The notes: generated by a model from the letters alone, not told the origin. A DNA stretch of 64,000 nucleotides from an uncultured Psychromonas sp. (GCF_947489755.1 NZ_CANLFB010000010.1:1-64000); one strand, 5' to 3'. Positions 47,846-57,552 are shown, counted from the first letter of the stretch. Numbers and translations: made by a program.

Positions 47846-48424
47846 TTATTCTGCGTTAAGTTTTTCTAATTCTTTATCGAGTTGAAGATCTGCACGTTGC
47901 GCTTTAAATTCTTGATATAACAAATCTTCTTGCCCTGAATTCAAAGGACGCTCAGAAGCTTTAACTAATCCATCAAAAATAGCTTTAGTTGATTCTTGAC
48001 CCACTCCAACTAAAACGCATAAGTTATTTTTATCTGCAATTTTAACGATGTCTGTTTTAAGTGGGTTAGTACCTATTAATGTCTGTTGCGTAATTTGTTT
48101 TGAAACACTAGAGAAAGTAGAACCAGACTCAGCACCTGCAGCTACTTCTATTTTATCACGGTAGGTTTTATCCATTGCACTGACACGCGTTTCGATACGT
48201 TGTGCCAATGATGTACGTGCATTAGCAATCGCTTGCTGCTTATCAATAGACATATTACCAGACCATAAAACACATTCAGAAACTGCGATACCGTCTTCAA
48301 CTTGAGGGTTTAATATCCAACTTGGAATCTCACCCACAACCGTTTCTTGCGTAGGTTCGCTGTTAGAACATGCACTCAATAATACAATCGCAGTAAGGCT
48401 TAATAAATGAAGCTTTTTAGACAT
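47846..48424 (-). CDS. LPP20-like lipoprotein
   Basis: A 192-residue exported lipoprotein: signal peptide with lipobox LLSAC, then a mature part with EIPSWILNP and an ANARTSLAQRIETRV segment, both typical of the LPP20/FlgP lipoprotein family. FlgP, a member, is an outer-membrane flagellar lipoprotein in Vibrio and Campylobacter. The position next to fliE makes a flagellar role tempting, but the gene has its own terminator and could serve elsewhere. ATG 48424 is used because AAGGA lies six bases before it. Confidence 0.7.
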   Translation of the reverse strand: MSKKLHLLSLTAIVLLSACSNSEPTQETVVGEIPSWILNPQVEDGIAVSECVLWSGNMSIDKQQAIANARTSLAQRIETRVSAMDKTYRDKIEVAAGAESGSTFSSVSKQITQQTLIGTNPLKTDIVKIADKNNLCVLVGVGQESTKAIFDGLVKASERPLNSGQEDLLYQEFKAQRADLQLDKELEKLNAE

Positions 48425-48510
48425 AATCATTCCTTAATTAAAATAAAAGTAAAAGCAAAAAACACGTACTTAATAGGCTTAGTTTAGATTGATTCATAAA
48501 AATTTCATAT

Positions 48511-48588
48511 AAAAAAATCCCCATCTTAATTAATAAGATGGGGATTTATATTAGCTTAACAATTTCTTCGTACTGTTCGAGTACGAAG
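48511..48588 (-). terminator. Tandem hairpins after amtB
   Basis: Two perfect hairpins follow amtB. The first (48566-48588: CTTCGTACT, loop GTTCG, AGTACGAAG) starts 13 bases after the stop codon, has no T run, and is framed by a further AGCTTA/TAAGCT pairing. The second (48515-48547: AAATCCCCATCTTA with TAAGATGGGGATTT, loop of five) is followed by T7 on the minus strand and is a strong terminator. Confidence 0.9.
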
Positions 48589-48600
48589 AGTAAGCTCTAA

Positions 48601-49818
48601 TTAATCTTTAAATTCAGGGTAAGCTTCAACACCACAGTCGTGTAAATCCATACCTGCATCTTCTTCTTCAGCAGTAACACGGATACCCATTGTTACTTTG
48701 ATGATAGACCAAACAATCCAAGACGCTGCAAATACAAATCCGAAGATAACTGCCGCACCGTATAACTGAGTGATTACTGAAGCACCGTCATTTGACATTG
48801 GAACTACTAATAGACCAAACAGACCACACACACCGTGTACAGATAAAGCACCTACTGGATCATCAATTTTTAATTTATCAAAAGTAATGATGCTGTAAAC
48901 AACAATCACACCAGCAACTGCACCAATAACGGCAGCAAATAATGGTGATGGAGATAGTGGGTCAGCTGTAATAGCAACTAGACCTGCTAATGCACCATTC
49001 AGAATCATTGTTAAATCTGCTTTACCCCATTTGAATTTACTCACTAACAATGCTGCGATTGCACCTGTTGCTGCTGCTGCGTTAGTGTTAAGGAAGATAA
49101 GGCCTACAGCTGATGCATTTTCTGCGTCAGAGATAAGTAATTGAGAACCACCGTTAAAACCAAACCACCCCATCCATAGGATAAATGTACCTAATGTAGC
49201 AAGTGGCATGTTTGAACCAGGAATTGGGTGAACACTACCATCTTTACCGTATTTACCACGACGAGCACCTAGTAATAATACCGCTGCTAATGCTGCTGCA
49301 GCACCGGCCATGTGAACAATACCAGAACCTGCGAAATCACTAAAACCAGCTTCGCTTAAGAAACCACCGCCCCAAGTCCAGTAACCTTCCATTGGGTAAA
49401 TAAAACCCGTTAAGAATACTGTGAAAACTAAGAATGCCCACAGCTTCATACGCTCAGCAACAGCACCCGATACGATAGACATTGCAGTTGCAACGAATAC
49501 CACTTGGAAAAAGAAATCAGACTCTAAAGAATGGTCTGCACCTTCAGCTTGAGTACCAATTAAAGAACCTAAAGAAGGTAACCAACCGCCAGCGCTGTTA
49601 TCAACATACATAATGTTGTAACCCACTAACAAGAACATCGTACAAGCAATCGCATATAACACGATATTTTTAGTTAAAATTTCAGTGGTATTTTTAGAAC
49701 GAACTAAACCTGCTTCTAACATGGCAAAACCGGCTGCCATCCACATAACAAGGACACCTGATATTAAAAAATAAAAGGTATCCAGCGCAAATCGTAGTTC
49801 TGTAACTGTTGTTTCCAT
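48601..49818 (-). CDS. amtB: Ammonium transporter Amt
   Basis: This is an inner-membrane ammonium channel of the Amt/Rh family with about eleven membrane helices in 405 residues. The twin histidines of the pore are visible in GIVHMAG and SVHGVCG, and the aromatic gate and signature WGGGFLSEAGFSDFAGSGIV are intact. The C-terminal tail (AGMDLHDCGVEAYPEF) is the GlnK-contacting region. It is co-transcribed with glnK, 30 bases upstream. Unlike E. coli AmtB it has no obvious cleavable signal peptide. Confidence 0.95.
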   Translation of the reverse strand: METTVTELRFALDTFYFLISGVLVMWMAAGFAMLEAGLVRSKNTTEILTKNIVLYAIACTMFLLVGYNIMYVDNSAGGWLPSLGSLIGTQAEGADHSLESDFFFQVVFVATAMSIVSGAVAERMKLWAFLVFTVFLTGFIYPMEGYWTWGGGFLSEAGFSDFAGSGIVHMAGAAAALAAVLLLGARRGKYGKDGSVHPIPGSNMPLATLGTFILWMGWFGFNGGSQLLISDAENASAVGLIFLNTNAAAATGAIAALLVSKFKWGKADLTMILNGALAGLVAITADPLSPSPLFAAVIGAVAGVIVVYSIITFDKLKIDDPVGALSVHGVCGLFGLLVVPMSNDGASVITQLYGAAVIFGFVFAASWIVWSIIKVTMGIRVTAEEEDAGMDLHDCGVEAYPEFKD

Positions 49819-49848
49819 AATAGTAATCCTTAACTTATTAAATTTGGT

Positions 49849-50220
<372 letters not shown>

Positions 50221-50235
50221 TTATGAGTATTTATT

Positions 50236-50251
50236 AACAACTAACGTGCCA
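50236..50251 (-). promoter_or_regulatory. Sigma-54 promoter of glnK-amtB
   Basis: The minus strand reads TGGCACGTTAGTTGTT. The -24 element TGGCACG is a perfect consensus; the -12 element is TTGT instead of TTGC, at the correct spacing. The start site would be near 50226 and the leader about 40 bases. Nitrogen-regulated glnK-amtB operons are classically sigma-54 dependent. Confidence 0.75.
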
Positions 50252-50314
50252 AAAAATATAACCTTTAAATAACAACAACTTAATATAAAAAAATCAATTC
50301 AATCCAACTTTATC

Positions 50315-50362
50315 GCACCACCTTGGTGCAGTTCCTGCAATTGCAACGCACTGATATGTGAC
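50315..50362 (-). promoter_or_regulatory. Pair of NtrC-like enhancer boxes
   Basis: GCACCACCTTGGTGC at 50315-50329 is a perfect 5-5-5 inverted repeat that matches the NtrC site pattern GCACC-N5-GGTGC. A weaker box, GCACTGATATGTGAC, lies at 50348-50362, with its centre 33 bases from the first, about three helical turns. They sit about 95-130 bases upstream of the predicted start of glnK-amtB. The rest of the 50252-50515 spacer shows no gene. Confidence 0.75.
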
Positions 50363-50515
50363 ATTTAAAACGTTTATCGTAAAACCATGCTCGAACTTAC
50401 TCAATATTTGATTGCCTAATCCTGTTATGCCAATAAAAATGACTAAACAATTATTATTTAAATATTTTAAAATATAAAAAGGCACTAAAATTAACCAACT
50501 AATCTGCTTAGCCCC

Positions 50516-50544
50516 TTAGCAAATAAAGCTTCATCTGCTATAGT
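50516..50544 (+). promoter_or_regulatory. Candidate sigma-70 promoter of dacA
   Basis: TTAGCA (4 of 6 matches to the -35 consensus) and TATAGT (5 of 6 to -10) are spaced by exactly 17 bases, with a TGC just before the -10. The start site would fall about 35 bases before the dacA ATG. It is divergent from glnK-amtB. Confidence 0.4.
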
Positions 50545-50586
50545 GCGTAACAATTTTTCGACTTAACAACCTTGAAGGTATGTAAC

Positions 50587-51744
50587 ATGAAAAAAATAAG
50601 CCTACTGCTTATCACTTTCCTATTTAGTATTAATGCGTTTTCCGCTCCTATGATTATTCCTAAAGCACCGTCAATTGCCGCTAAAGGATATTTATTAATT
50701 GATTTTGATTCAGGAAAAGTGCTATCTGAAAATAATAGTGAAGAAACACTCGAGCCAGCATCATTAACTAAAATGATGACCAGCTATATCATCGGGCAAG
50801 AGTTAAAGTCAGGAAATCTTAAACTGACTGATAAAGTCACTATTTCTAATAATGCATGGTCAAAGAATTTCCCTGATTCATCAAAAATGTTTATCGAAAT
50901 TGGTAAAGAAGTCACTGTTGAAGATTTAAACCGCGGTATCATCATTCAATCAGGTAATGATGCTTGTGTTGCAATGGCTGAACATATTGCAGGTAGTGAA
51001 CCTGCTTTTGCAGATTTAATGAACTCTTGGGCATTACAGTTAGGCATGAATGATACGCACTTTGTAAATAGTCATGGTTTACACGCTGATGGACATCATA
51101 CAACTGCAAAAGATATGGCAACATTAGCAAAAGCAATTATTACTGATGTACCAAATGAGTACAAAATATATAGCGAAAAATCATTCAAATACAACGGTAT
51201 CGTACAATACAATCGTAATGGTTTGTTATGGGATAAAAGCCTAAATGTAGATGGTATGAAAACAGGCCACACTAGCGCAGCAGGTTACAGCTTAGTGTCA
51301 TCTGCAACAAAAGATGGTATGCGTTTAATCAGTGTTGTAATGGGTACGCGCTCTGATGATGCTCGTAAAGTAGAAAGTAAGAAACTACTTAACTGGGGCT
51401 TCCGTTTCTTCGAAACAATCACACCGTATAAAGCAAATGATCAGCTTGCAAGTGAACGCATCTGGATGGGTACACAAGCAAACATTCGTTTAGGTGTTTC
51501 TGTTGACACACCATTAACGTTACCACGTAATCAATCTCAAAATCTAAAAGCTGATTTTGTTATTAATAACGAGCTTCGTGCACCAATTCAAAAAGGTGAT
51601 AAAGTAGGTCAAGTTAATTACACTCTCGCTGATGAACCAATTGCAACTTACGACTTAATTGCATTAGAAACAGTGGAAGAAGGTGGTATTTTCAGCCGTA
51701 TCATTGATTACATTAAATTATTATTTATTGGTTGGTTTGGCTAA
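50587..51744 (+). CDS. dacA: D-alanyl-D-alanine carboxypeptidase DacA (PBP5 type)
   Basis: This low-molecular-weight penicillin-binding protein trims the terminal D-alanine from peptidoglycan stems. From ATG 50587 (385 residues) it has a signal peptide (ends near FSA, residue 20), the catalytic SLTK with S59 and K62, SGN at 122-124 and KTG at 225-227, then the beta-rich PBP5 C-terminal domain and an amphipathic membrane anchor (IIDYIKLLFIGWFG). The longer frame needs a TTG and is unlikely. It precedes ybeD-lipB-lipA, as in E. coli. Confidence 0.97.
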   Translation: MKKISLLLITFLFSINAFSAPMIIPKAPSIAAKGYLLIDFDSGKVLSENNSEETLEPASLTKMMTSYIIGQELKSGNLKLTDKVTISNNAWSKNFPDSSKMFIEIGKEVTVEDLNRGIIIQSGNDACVAMAEHIAGSEPAFADLMNSWALQLGMNDTHFVNSHGLHADGHHTTAKDMATLAKAIITDVPNEYKIYSEKSFKYNGIVQYNRNGLLWDKSLNVDGMKTGHTSAAGYSLVSSATKDGMRLISVVMGTRSDDARKVESKKLLNWGFRFFETITPYKANDQLASERIWMGTQANIRLGVSVDTPLTLPRNQSQNLKADFVINNELRAPIQKGDKVGQVNYTLADEPIATYDLIALETVEEGGIFSRIIDYIKLLFIGWFG

Positions 51745-51858
51745 AAAAATCCCCATATACCAATAATGTTTATCGTATAACATTAACCAATAATCTAAAG
51801 TGAGGTTAAAAGCCTCACTTTATTAGTTTAAACGTCTATTTTTGCTCTGGAGGCAAGC

Positions 51859-52128
51859 GTGGCATTAAATACTAAATTTGATGAGTTATTAGAATTCCCA
51901 TGTAGTTTGTCATTTAAAGTGATGGGTCTAGCTCATCCAGAACTAGTTCCTGACGTTATCCGCGTTATTCAATTAATTGCACCGGGTGACTATTCTCCGA
52001 CAATAAAGCCTAGCTCTAAAGGGACTTACCATTCTTTAGCAGTGCCTGTTATTGTGACGAGCAAGGAACATATAGAAGAGATTTATACTGAGCTCAATAA
52101 ACTTGAACACGTTCGTTTTATTTTATAA
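51859..52128 (+). CDS. ybeD: YbeD/DUF493 family protein
   Basis: An 89-residue protein with an ACT-like fold ([40 protein letters not shown]). It occurs between dacA and lipB across gammaproteobacteria; its function is not settled. The start is GTG at 51859, with GGAGG just before it. Confidence 0.93.
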   Translation: MALNTKFDELLEFPCSLSFKVMGLAHPELVPDVIRVIQLIAPGDYSPTIKPSSKGTYHSLAVPVIVTSKEHIEEIYTELNKLEHVRFIL

Positions 52129-52137
52129 GCCGACATC

Positions 52138-52791
52138 ATGACTGCAATCCAAGATAAATTGATCATACGCTATTTAGGCGTCACTCCTTACCAAGAAACA
52201 TGGCAAGCGATGAGTGACTTCACAGAGCAACGTGACGAAAATAGTGTTGATGAAATATGGTTAGTTGAACACGCACCTGTTTTTACCCAAGGGTTAGCAG
52301 GCAAAGCAGAGCATTTATTAACTAACAGCAATATTCCTGTGGTAAAAAGCGATCGTGGAGGGCAAATTACCTACCATGCTCCTGGCCAATTAATTGCTTA
52401 TTTATTGATTAATATTCGCCGTAAAGATTTCAATGTACGTAGTTTAGTCAGTATTATAGAGCAAGCGATTATTGATGTATTAGCAGAGCATAAGGTTGTT
52501 GCGGTAGCGAAACCCGATGCGCCTGGTGTTTATGTTGATGGAAAGAAAATTGCGTCATTAGGATTAAAAATCCGTAAAGGCTGTTCATTTCATGGTTTAG
52601 CGTTAAATGTGGACATGGATCTTTCACCTTTTTTACAAATTAACCCATGTGGTTATGCTGGATTAGAAATGACCCAGTGTCGCGATCTAGGAATAACATC
52701 TTCTGTCGCAGAATTATCGCCGTTATTGATTGAAAAATTAAATCAGAATTTACAATACACACAGATAGAGAGCTTCATTAATGAACACTAA
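52138..52791 (+). CDS. lipB: Octanoyltransferase LipB
   Basis: LipB moves octanoate from acyl carrier protein onto lipoyl domains, the first step of lipoate synthesis. The family motif [19 protein letters not shown], the lysine in [12 protein letters not shown] and the catalytic cysteine in [13 protein letters not shown] are present. The 217-residue length is normal. The stop lies inside the start of lipA (11-base overlap), so the two are translated together. Confidence 0.97.
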   Translation: MTAIQDKLIIRYLGVTPYQETWQAMSDFTEQRDENSVDEIWLVEHAPVFTQGLAGKAEHLLTNSNIPVVKSDRGGQITYHAPGQLIAYLLINIRRKDFNVRSLVSIIEQAIIDVLAEHKVVAVAKPDAPGVYVDGKKIASLGLKIRKGCSFHGLALNVDMDLSPFLQINPCGYAGLEMTQCRDLGITSSVAELSPLLIEKLNQNLQYTQIESFINEH

Positions 52792-53749
52792 GCCAAGCCA
52801 ATTAACAGCCGGCAACAAACTGCGTGATGCAGATAAAATGTCTCATATTCCAATTAAAGTAATTCCATCTGATAAAGGTACTATTTTAAAGAAACCATCT
52901 TGGATGAAGATAAAGCTAGCGGCAGATAACACTCGCGTTAACGAAATTAAAGCTGCATTACGAAAGAATAAACTACATTCTGTGTGCGAAGAAGCTTCTT
53001 GCCCTAACTTAAATGAGTGTTTTAACCACGGTACAGCGACCTTTATGATTTTAGGTGATATCTGTACACGTCGTTGTCCTTTCTGTGATGTAGGCCATGG
53101 TAAACCGCTTGCTGTTGATGAAAATGAGCCTAAAAAACTAGCTGAAACAATAAAAGACATGAAGTTAAAATATGTCGTTATTACTTCTGTTGACCGTGAT
53201 GATTTACGTGATGGCGGTGCGCAACATTTTGCTGACTGTATTCGTGAAATCCGTCTATTGAATCCAGCGATTAAAATTGAAATCCTAGTACCTGACTTTA
53301 AAGGCCGTATGGATAAAGCATTAGCTTGTTTTGAAAAAGACGTACCAGATGTATTTAACCATAACTTAGAAACTGCACCACACTTGTACAAACAAGTGCG
53401 CCCAGGTGCCGATTACAAATGGTCATTACAACTATTACAAAAATTTAAAGAGCAACACCCAACCGTGCCAACTAAATCAGGTGTAATGATGGGTTTAGGT
53501 GAAACAAACGAACAGATTGAAGTTGTGATCAAAGATTTAGCCGATCACGGTGTAACTATGCTTACGCTAGGCCAGTATTTACAACCTAGCTTACAACATC
53601 TTGCTGTTGAACGTTACGTTCCACCAGCAGAGTTTGATGCACTAGGAGAGATGGCAAAATCAGTAGGTTTTGAACATGCAGCTTGTGGCCCATTGGTACG
53701 TTCTTCTTACCACGCAGACTTACAAGCATCAGGTAAAGAAGTAAAATAA
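52781..53749 (+). CDS. lipA: Lipoyl synthase LipA
   Basis: LipA is a radical SAM enzyme that inserts two sulfurs into the octanoyl chain. The auxiliary cluster cysteines are C69, C74 and C80 ([12 protein letters not shown]) and the radical SAM cluster cysteines are C95, C99 and C102 (CTRRCPFC). The C-terminal RSSYHAD serine motif is present. The 322-residue length is standard. Confidence 0.98.
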   Translation: MNTKPSQLTAGNKLRDADKMSHIPIKVIPSDKGTILKKPSWMKIKLAADNTRVNEIKAALRKNKLHSVCEEASCPNLNECFNHGTATFMILGDICTRRCPFCDVGHGKPLAVDENEPKKLAETIKDMKLKYVVITSVDRDDLRDGGAQHFADCIREIRLLNPAIKIEILVPDFKGRMDKALACFEKDVPDVFNHNLETAPHLYKQVRPGADYKWSLQLLQKFKEQHPTVPTKSGVMMGLGETNEQIEVVIKDLADHGVTMLTLGQYLQPSLQHLAVERYVPPAEFDALGEMAKSVGFEHAACGPLVRSSYHADLQASGKEVK

Positions 53750-53776
53750 TAAAAATAGATTAAATCCCTATTCCCC

Positions 53777-53803
53777 AAAAGCCTGTTTTAAACAGGCTTT
53801 TTT
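53777..53803 (+). terminator. Terminator after lipA
   Basis: A perfect stem (AAAAGCCTGTTT with AAACAGGCTTTT) ending in T6 lies 28 bases after the lipA stop. It is a classic rho-independent terminator. Confidence 0.93.
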
Positions 53804-53983
53804 GTTATTAAGTCCCTCATAAAATATAAATTTATTAACGTGCTACCTTCCAATAAAATAATACGAGACAAATAAAGCTAATTTTTAAAGCTATTAAGTC
53901 ATGATATTTAAAACTCACTTATCAACTTGCTTTCCAAACGACAAGCGAGTGAACACTTATTTAAAAACAGTTAATTAGAATGA

Positions 53984-54010
53984 ATAAAGCCTCTACGAGA
54001 GAGGCTTTAT
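53984..54010 (-). terminator. Hairpin after dctM
   Basis: An 11-bp perfect inverted repeat (ATAAAGCCTCT, loop ACGAG, AGAGGCTTTAT) lies about 70 bases beyond the dctM stop. The minus-strand T run is poor. It most likely ends the TRAP operon. The bases between it and the lipA terminator (53804-53983) contain nothing I can name. Confidence 0.55.
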
Positions 54011-54082
54011 GGATTATTAATAGATTATTATCATAATGGCTTATTCATTAAATACCTTTATGCGTTAGCCAATCCCTCCTTA

Positions 54083-55375
54083 TTATTCGAAGCCATAAAA
54101 GCCTGGAAAAATAACGATTGAAGCTAATACGAGTAGCTGTAATCCAATGAACGGTATAACGCCTTTATAAATATCCATTGTTTTCACTTCAGGCGGGGCA
54201 ACCCCTTTTAGATAAAATAGACTGAAGCCAAAGGGGGGCGTCAAGAAGGACGTTTGTAGATTCATTGCGATTAAGATAGCAAACCATGTTAAATCAATTC
54301 CCATCATTTCAGCAATTGGGTACAGCATAGGCACCACAATAAATGAAATTTCTACAAAATCGATAAAGAAACCAAGCACTAAAATAACCAGCATGGTAAT
54401 GATTAAAAAGCCCCACTTATCACCAGGTAAACTAAACATTAATTCTTCAATTAACTCTTCACCACCCGTGTATGAAAACACCATAGAGAAAGCCGTCGCA
54501 CCGATAAAGATAGCAAATACCATTGCAGTGACTTTGACCGTCTCAACGGAAGACTCCCAAATAATTTTCCATGAACACTGTCGATATAAAAGTGCTAATA
54601 GAATAGCCCCGGCACCACCAATGGCAGATGACTCTGTTGGCGTGGCAATACCATAAAATATGGATCCCAATACCGAGAAAATTAACACGAGAGGTGGCGC
54701 AATCGCTTTGAATGCGGTCCAGTAAGGCGCGAACCCACCAGGCCCTGAAAATTCAGACTCAGGTAGTGCAGGTGCAGATTCCGGTTTAAAGTAAGCATAA
54801 ATCAATACATACAATATAAAAGCACCAACTAATATCGCCCCAGGTAATATTGCCGCTTTAAAGAGGTCCCCAACAGGCACCCCCATCACATCGCCCAAAA
54901 TAATTAAAATAATAGAAGGTGGAATGATTTGCCCTAACGTCCCAGAAGCACAAATAACCCCAGTAGCAAGTTTCTTATCGTAGTTATACTTGAGCATAAC
55001 AGGTAAAGAAATAACCCCCATTGCAACAACAGAGGCGCCAACAACACCTGTTGAAGCCGCTAACAAACAACCTACTAGAATAGTAGAAACAGCAACACCG
55101 CCCCTAACGCGACCAAATAACTGCCCCATTGCTTCTAATAATTGCTCGGCTAATTTAGTTTTTTGTAATACGTTCCCCATGAAAATAAACATAGGTACCG
55201 CCATCATGATCGAGTTTTCCATGATGCTCATAATGCGATATGGCATAAAGGCAAATAATTCAAATCCCTCAGCAAACACACCAAAAATTAAAGCAACACC
55301 ACCAAATACAAATGCGACGGGAAAACCTGTTAGTAGTAGCAATAACGCCACACCAAACATAATAATACCAATCAT
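54083..55375 (-). CDS. dctM: TRAP transporter large permease DctM
   Basis: This is the large membrane subunit of a TRAP transporter, which moves organic acids with a sodium gradient. The 430 residues contain about twelve hydrophobic segments and the family patterns VPMFIFMGNVLQKT, GVVGASVVAMGVISLPVML and TLGQIIPPSIILIILG. The FFIDFVEISFIVVPMLYP segment matches TRAP systems for keto acids and related substrates. It follows dctQ by 12 bases. Confidence 0.93.
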   Translation of the reverse strand: MIGIIMFGVALLLLLTGFPVAFVFGGVALIFGVFAEGFELFAFMPYRIMSIMENSIMMAVPMFIFMGNVLQKTKLAEQLLEAMGQLFGRVRGGVAVSTILVGCLLAASTGVVGASVVAMGVISLPVMLKYNYDKKLATGVICASGTLGQIIPPSIILIILGDVMGVPVGDLFKAAILPGAILVGAFILYVLIYAYFKPESAPALPESEFSGPGGFAPYWTAFKAIAPPLVLIFSVLGSIFYGIATPTESSAIGGAGAILLALLYRQCSWKIIWESSVETVKVTAMVFAIFIGATAFSMVFSYTGGEELIEELMFSLPGDKWGFLIITMLVILVLGFFIDFVEISFIVVPMLYPIAEMMGIDLTWFAILIAMNLQTSFLTPPFGFSLFYLKGVAPPEVKTMDIYKGVIPFIGLQLLVLASIVIFPGFYGFE

Positions 55376-55387
55376 AAAAAGTCCCTT

Positions 55388-55891
55388 TTAAATGTCTTGT
55401 TTAAGAATGCAGCGAAGATTTTTTATCAACATGCCTAACCCACTAAAAGTCAGTGCAATAGCTGAAAGAGGGATCATTGCTTTAATCAACCAGCGATGCG
55501 ATAACCCACCAGGATCTCCGCTCACTTCATTCAAACTATAAGATTCCAGTGTAAAGTCATAGCCATACCAAATAACTAGACCACAAAAAGGTAAAAGAAA
55601 GAAAATACAACCTAGGCTATTAATCCAGGCTTTATTTTTATTACTGAGTTTTTCATAAATAATATCAACACGGACATGCCCTTCTTCTTTTAATGTATAA
55701 GCAATCCCGAGTAAAAACATTGAAGCAAATATATGCCACTCTAATTCTTGAAAAGCGATAGAGCTAGATTTGAAAAAATAACGAGCAACCACATCATAAA
55801 AAACATTAATTAATAATAAAATCATTAATGCAGCAGCTATTTTACCTATAACATCAGAAAAGCGATCGAAGACGTTTTGCAGACTTTCCAT
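55388..55891 (-). CDS. dctQ: TRAP transporter small permease DctQ
   Basis: This is the small membrane subunit with four helices (~16-36, ~45-65, ~90-110, ~130-152) and the LEWHIFASMFLLGIAYTLKE pattern of the family. The 167 residues are typical. It lies between the binding protein and DctM in the usual order. Confidence 0.92.
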   Translation of the reverse strand: MESLQNVFDRFSDVIGKIAAALMILLLINVFYDVVARYFFKSSSIAFQELEWHIFASMFLLGIAYTLKEEGHVRVDIIYEKLSNKNKAWINSLGCIFFLLPFCGLVIWYGYDFTLESYSLNEVSGDPGGLSHRWLIKAMIPLSAIALTFSGLGMLIKNLRCILKQDI

Positions 55892-55970
55892 TTGAGATAA
55901 TTCCTTCTAGTAGACAGGCTAGGGTAAAAAGAAAAAGGCTACCGTAAGTAGCCTTTGTTTAACTAGTTAA

Positions 55971-57050
55971 CTATTCAACTAGTTCTTTAGTACTTTTAAT
56001 ATAGCCATATTCCGATATATCAGTCCAAACGCGTACTAGTTTTAAATAGTCTTGTTGTGACTTAATGATTTTAGCTGCCATTGGGTCATTACTTGCTTTC
56101 TCTTCAAGAATTTCATCATTGGCTTTTTTCATTGCACTTAACACAGCAGGTGGGAATGTTTTAACTTGAATATCAGGGTATTCAGTTTTCATTACAGCCC
56201 AGTTTTCAGCACTTAATGCATAAGATTGTACATACATGTCGTATGACGCTTTACGCATAGCCACTTTTAAAATAGCTTGTAAGTCTGCAGGAAGTGATTC
56301 TAGTTTCTTTTTATTAACAATGAACATTAACTCTGTTGCAGGTTCATGCCATCCCATGTAATAAATTGGTGCAATTTTATGGAAGCCCATACGTAAATCT
56401 AAAGACGGACCTACCCACTCTAATGCGTCGATTGTATTACGCTCTAGTGAAGTATAAAGCTCACCTGGTGGAATATTTACCGGTGTTGCACCTAACTTAG
56501 CTAACACTTCTCCAGCAAAGCCAGGAATACGCATTTTTAAGTTTTTAAGGTCTTCAAGAGTGTTAATTTCTTTTCGGAACCAGCCCCCCATTTGCACCCC
56601 AGTGTTACCGCCAGGGAAAGGAACTAGATTATGAGCGCTATACACTTCATCCATTAGCTCTTGACCACCACCATACTGGAACCAAGCATATTGTTCACTC
56701 GCCGTCATACCAAATGGCATTGTTGTGAAATATAACGTATTAGGCACCTTACCATTATAGTAATAGCTCGCAGAATGGCCCATATCATATTGGCCCATTT
56801 TCACCATATCGAACACACCAAAGGGTGACTTATGTTTGTTAGCCGAATCGACACGAATTTTTAAACGACCATTAGACATTTCCTCTGCCATTTTGACCAT
56901 ATTTTTAACAGAATCACCAAATACAGGGAAATTTGGCCCCCATGTTTCTGCTAGTTTTAATCGATATACTTTATCTGCTGCAAAAGCGTTAGCACTTGTC
57001 ACCATGACTACCGCTGCGATTAAGGTACTTTTATAAAAGGACTTCAGCAT
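55971..57050 (-). CDS. dctP: TRAP transporter solute-binding protein DctP (TakP-like)
   Basis: This is a periplasmic binding protein of the DctP family with a signal peptide (cleavage near AFA-AD, residue 25). The motifs KMRIPGFAGEVLAKLGATPV, DALEWVGPSLDLRMGF and YYMGWHEPATELMFIVN resemble the TakP group that binds alpha-keto acids such as pyruvate; lactate-type substrates are also possible. The predicted ligand-contact arginine is in RIPGFAG. ATG 57050 is chosen for its GGAG site; an ATG four codons upstream lacks one. Confidence 0.9.
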   Translation of the reverse strand: MLKSFYKSTLIAAVVMVTSANAFAADKVYRLKLAETWGPNFPVFGDSVKNMVKMAEEMSNGRLKIRVDSANKHKSPFGVFDMVKMGQYDMGHSASYYYNGKVPNTLYFTTMPFGMTASEQYAWFQYGGGQELMDEVYSAHNLVPFPGGNTGVQMGGWFRKEINTLEDLKNLKMRIPGFAGEVLAKLGATPVNIPPGELYTSLERNTIDALEWVGPSLDLRMGFHKIAPIYYMGWHEPATELMFIVNKKKLESLPADLQAILKVAMRKASYDMYVQSYALSAENWAVMKTEYPDIQVKTFPPAVLSAMKKANDEILEEKASNDPMAAKIIKSQQDYLKLVRVWTDISEYGYIKSTKELVE

Positions 57051-57552
57051 TTTAAACTCCATGTAAGGTTAGGGTTGAATGATTTGCTACCTAAGCAATA
57101 AAAAAGGATGCAACACGTAATGAATATGTTTCAAATTACTTATTTTTTGTTGCTAAGTTGTTATGAGATTGCCATACACGCAAAAATAAAAATTTCTTTA
57201 ATTTTTAATTTGTAACTTACATCACAAGCACACTTTTTTTTTGCTCATTAAAGTGTGGTTGCGCAATAAAAAAGAAAAAAGGTCCAATAATATTTTAAGT
57301 TAACAGTGAGGATCCATGATGTTCTAAGCGCATAAAATTCAAGTTAATAGCAATTTATCAAATGAGCGATTATATATTTACAATATAATCGAGGGACAAT
57401 TACCGGATAGCGAGGAAATTATTACAGGGTAGTAAAAATAAAAATGACGGTACAGAAACTTAGATACTGTTAAATTTTTAACGATCCTTTAACGTCAAAT
57501 ATGAAAATTAAATTAAATGAAATGAAATGAAAAACATATATCCTAGAGATTA
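57051..57552. other. Long AT-rich spacer upstream of the TRAP operon
   Basis: About 500 bases hold no supportable gene. It is very AT-rich, with runs of A and T. The one recognisable element is a CRP-like site (57211-57226). The far end abuts the stop of the 57553-57771 gene, which has no clear terminator. The promoter of dctPQM must lie here. Confidence 0.6.
57211..57226 (-). promoter_or_regulatory. CRP-like binding site upstream of dctP
   Basis: TGTAACTTACATCACA on the plus strand is TGTGA-N6-TTACA on the minus strand, nine of ten matches to the CRP palindrome TGTGA-N6-TCACA. It lies about 160 bases upstream of dctP. Catabolite control of an organic-acid importer would make sense, but a single 16-base match in AT-rich DNA is modest evidence. 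Confidence 0.4.

Noticed and set aside
50294-50485. A 63-codon open frame upstream of glnK
   Set aside because: It covers the NtrC-like boxes, has no good ribosome site and no recognisable domain; regulatory DNA explains the region better.
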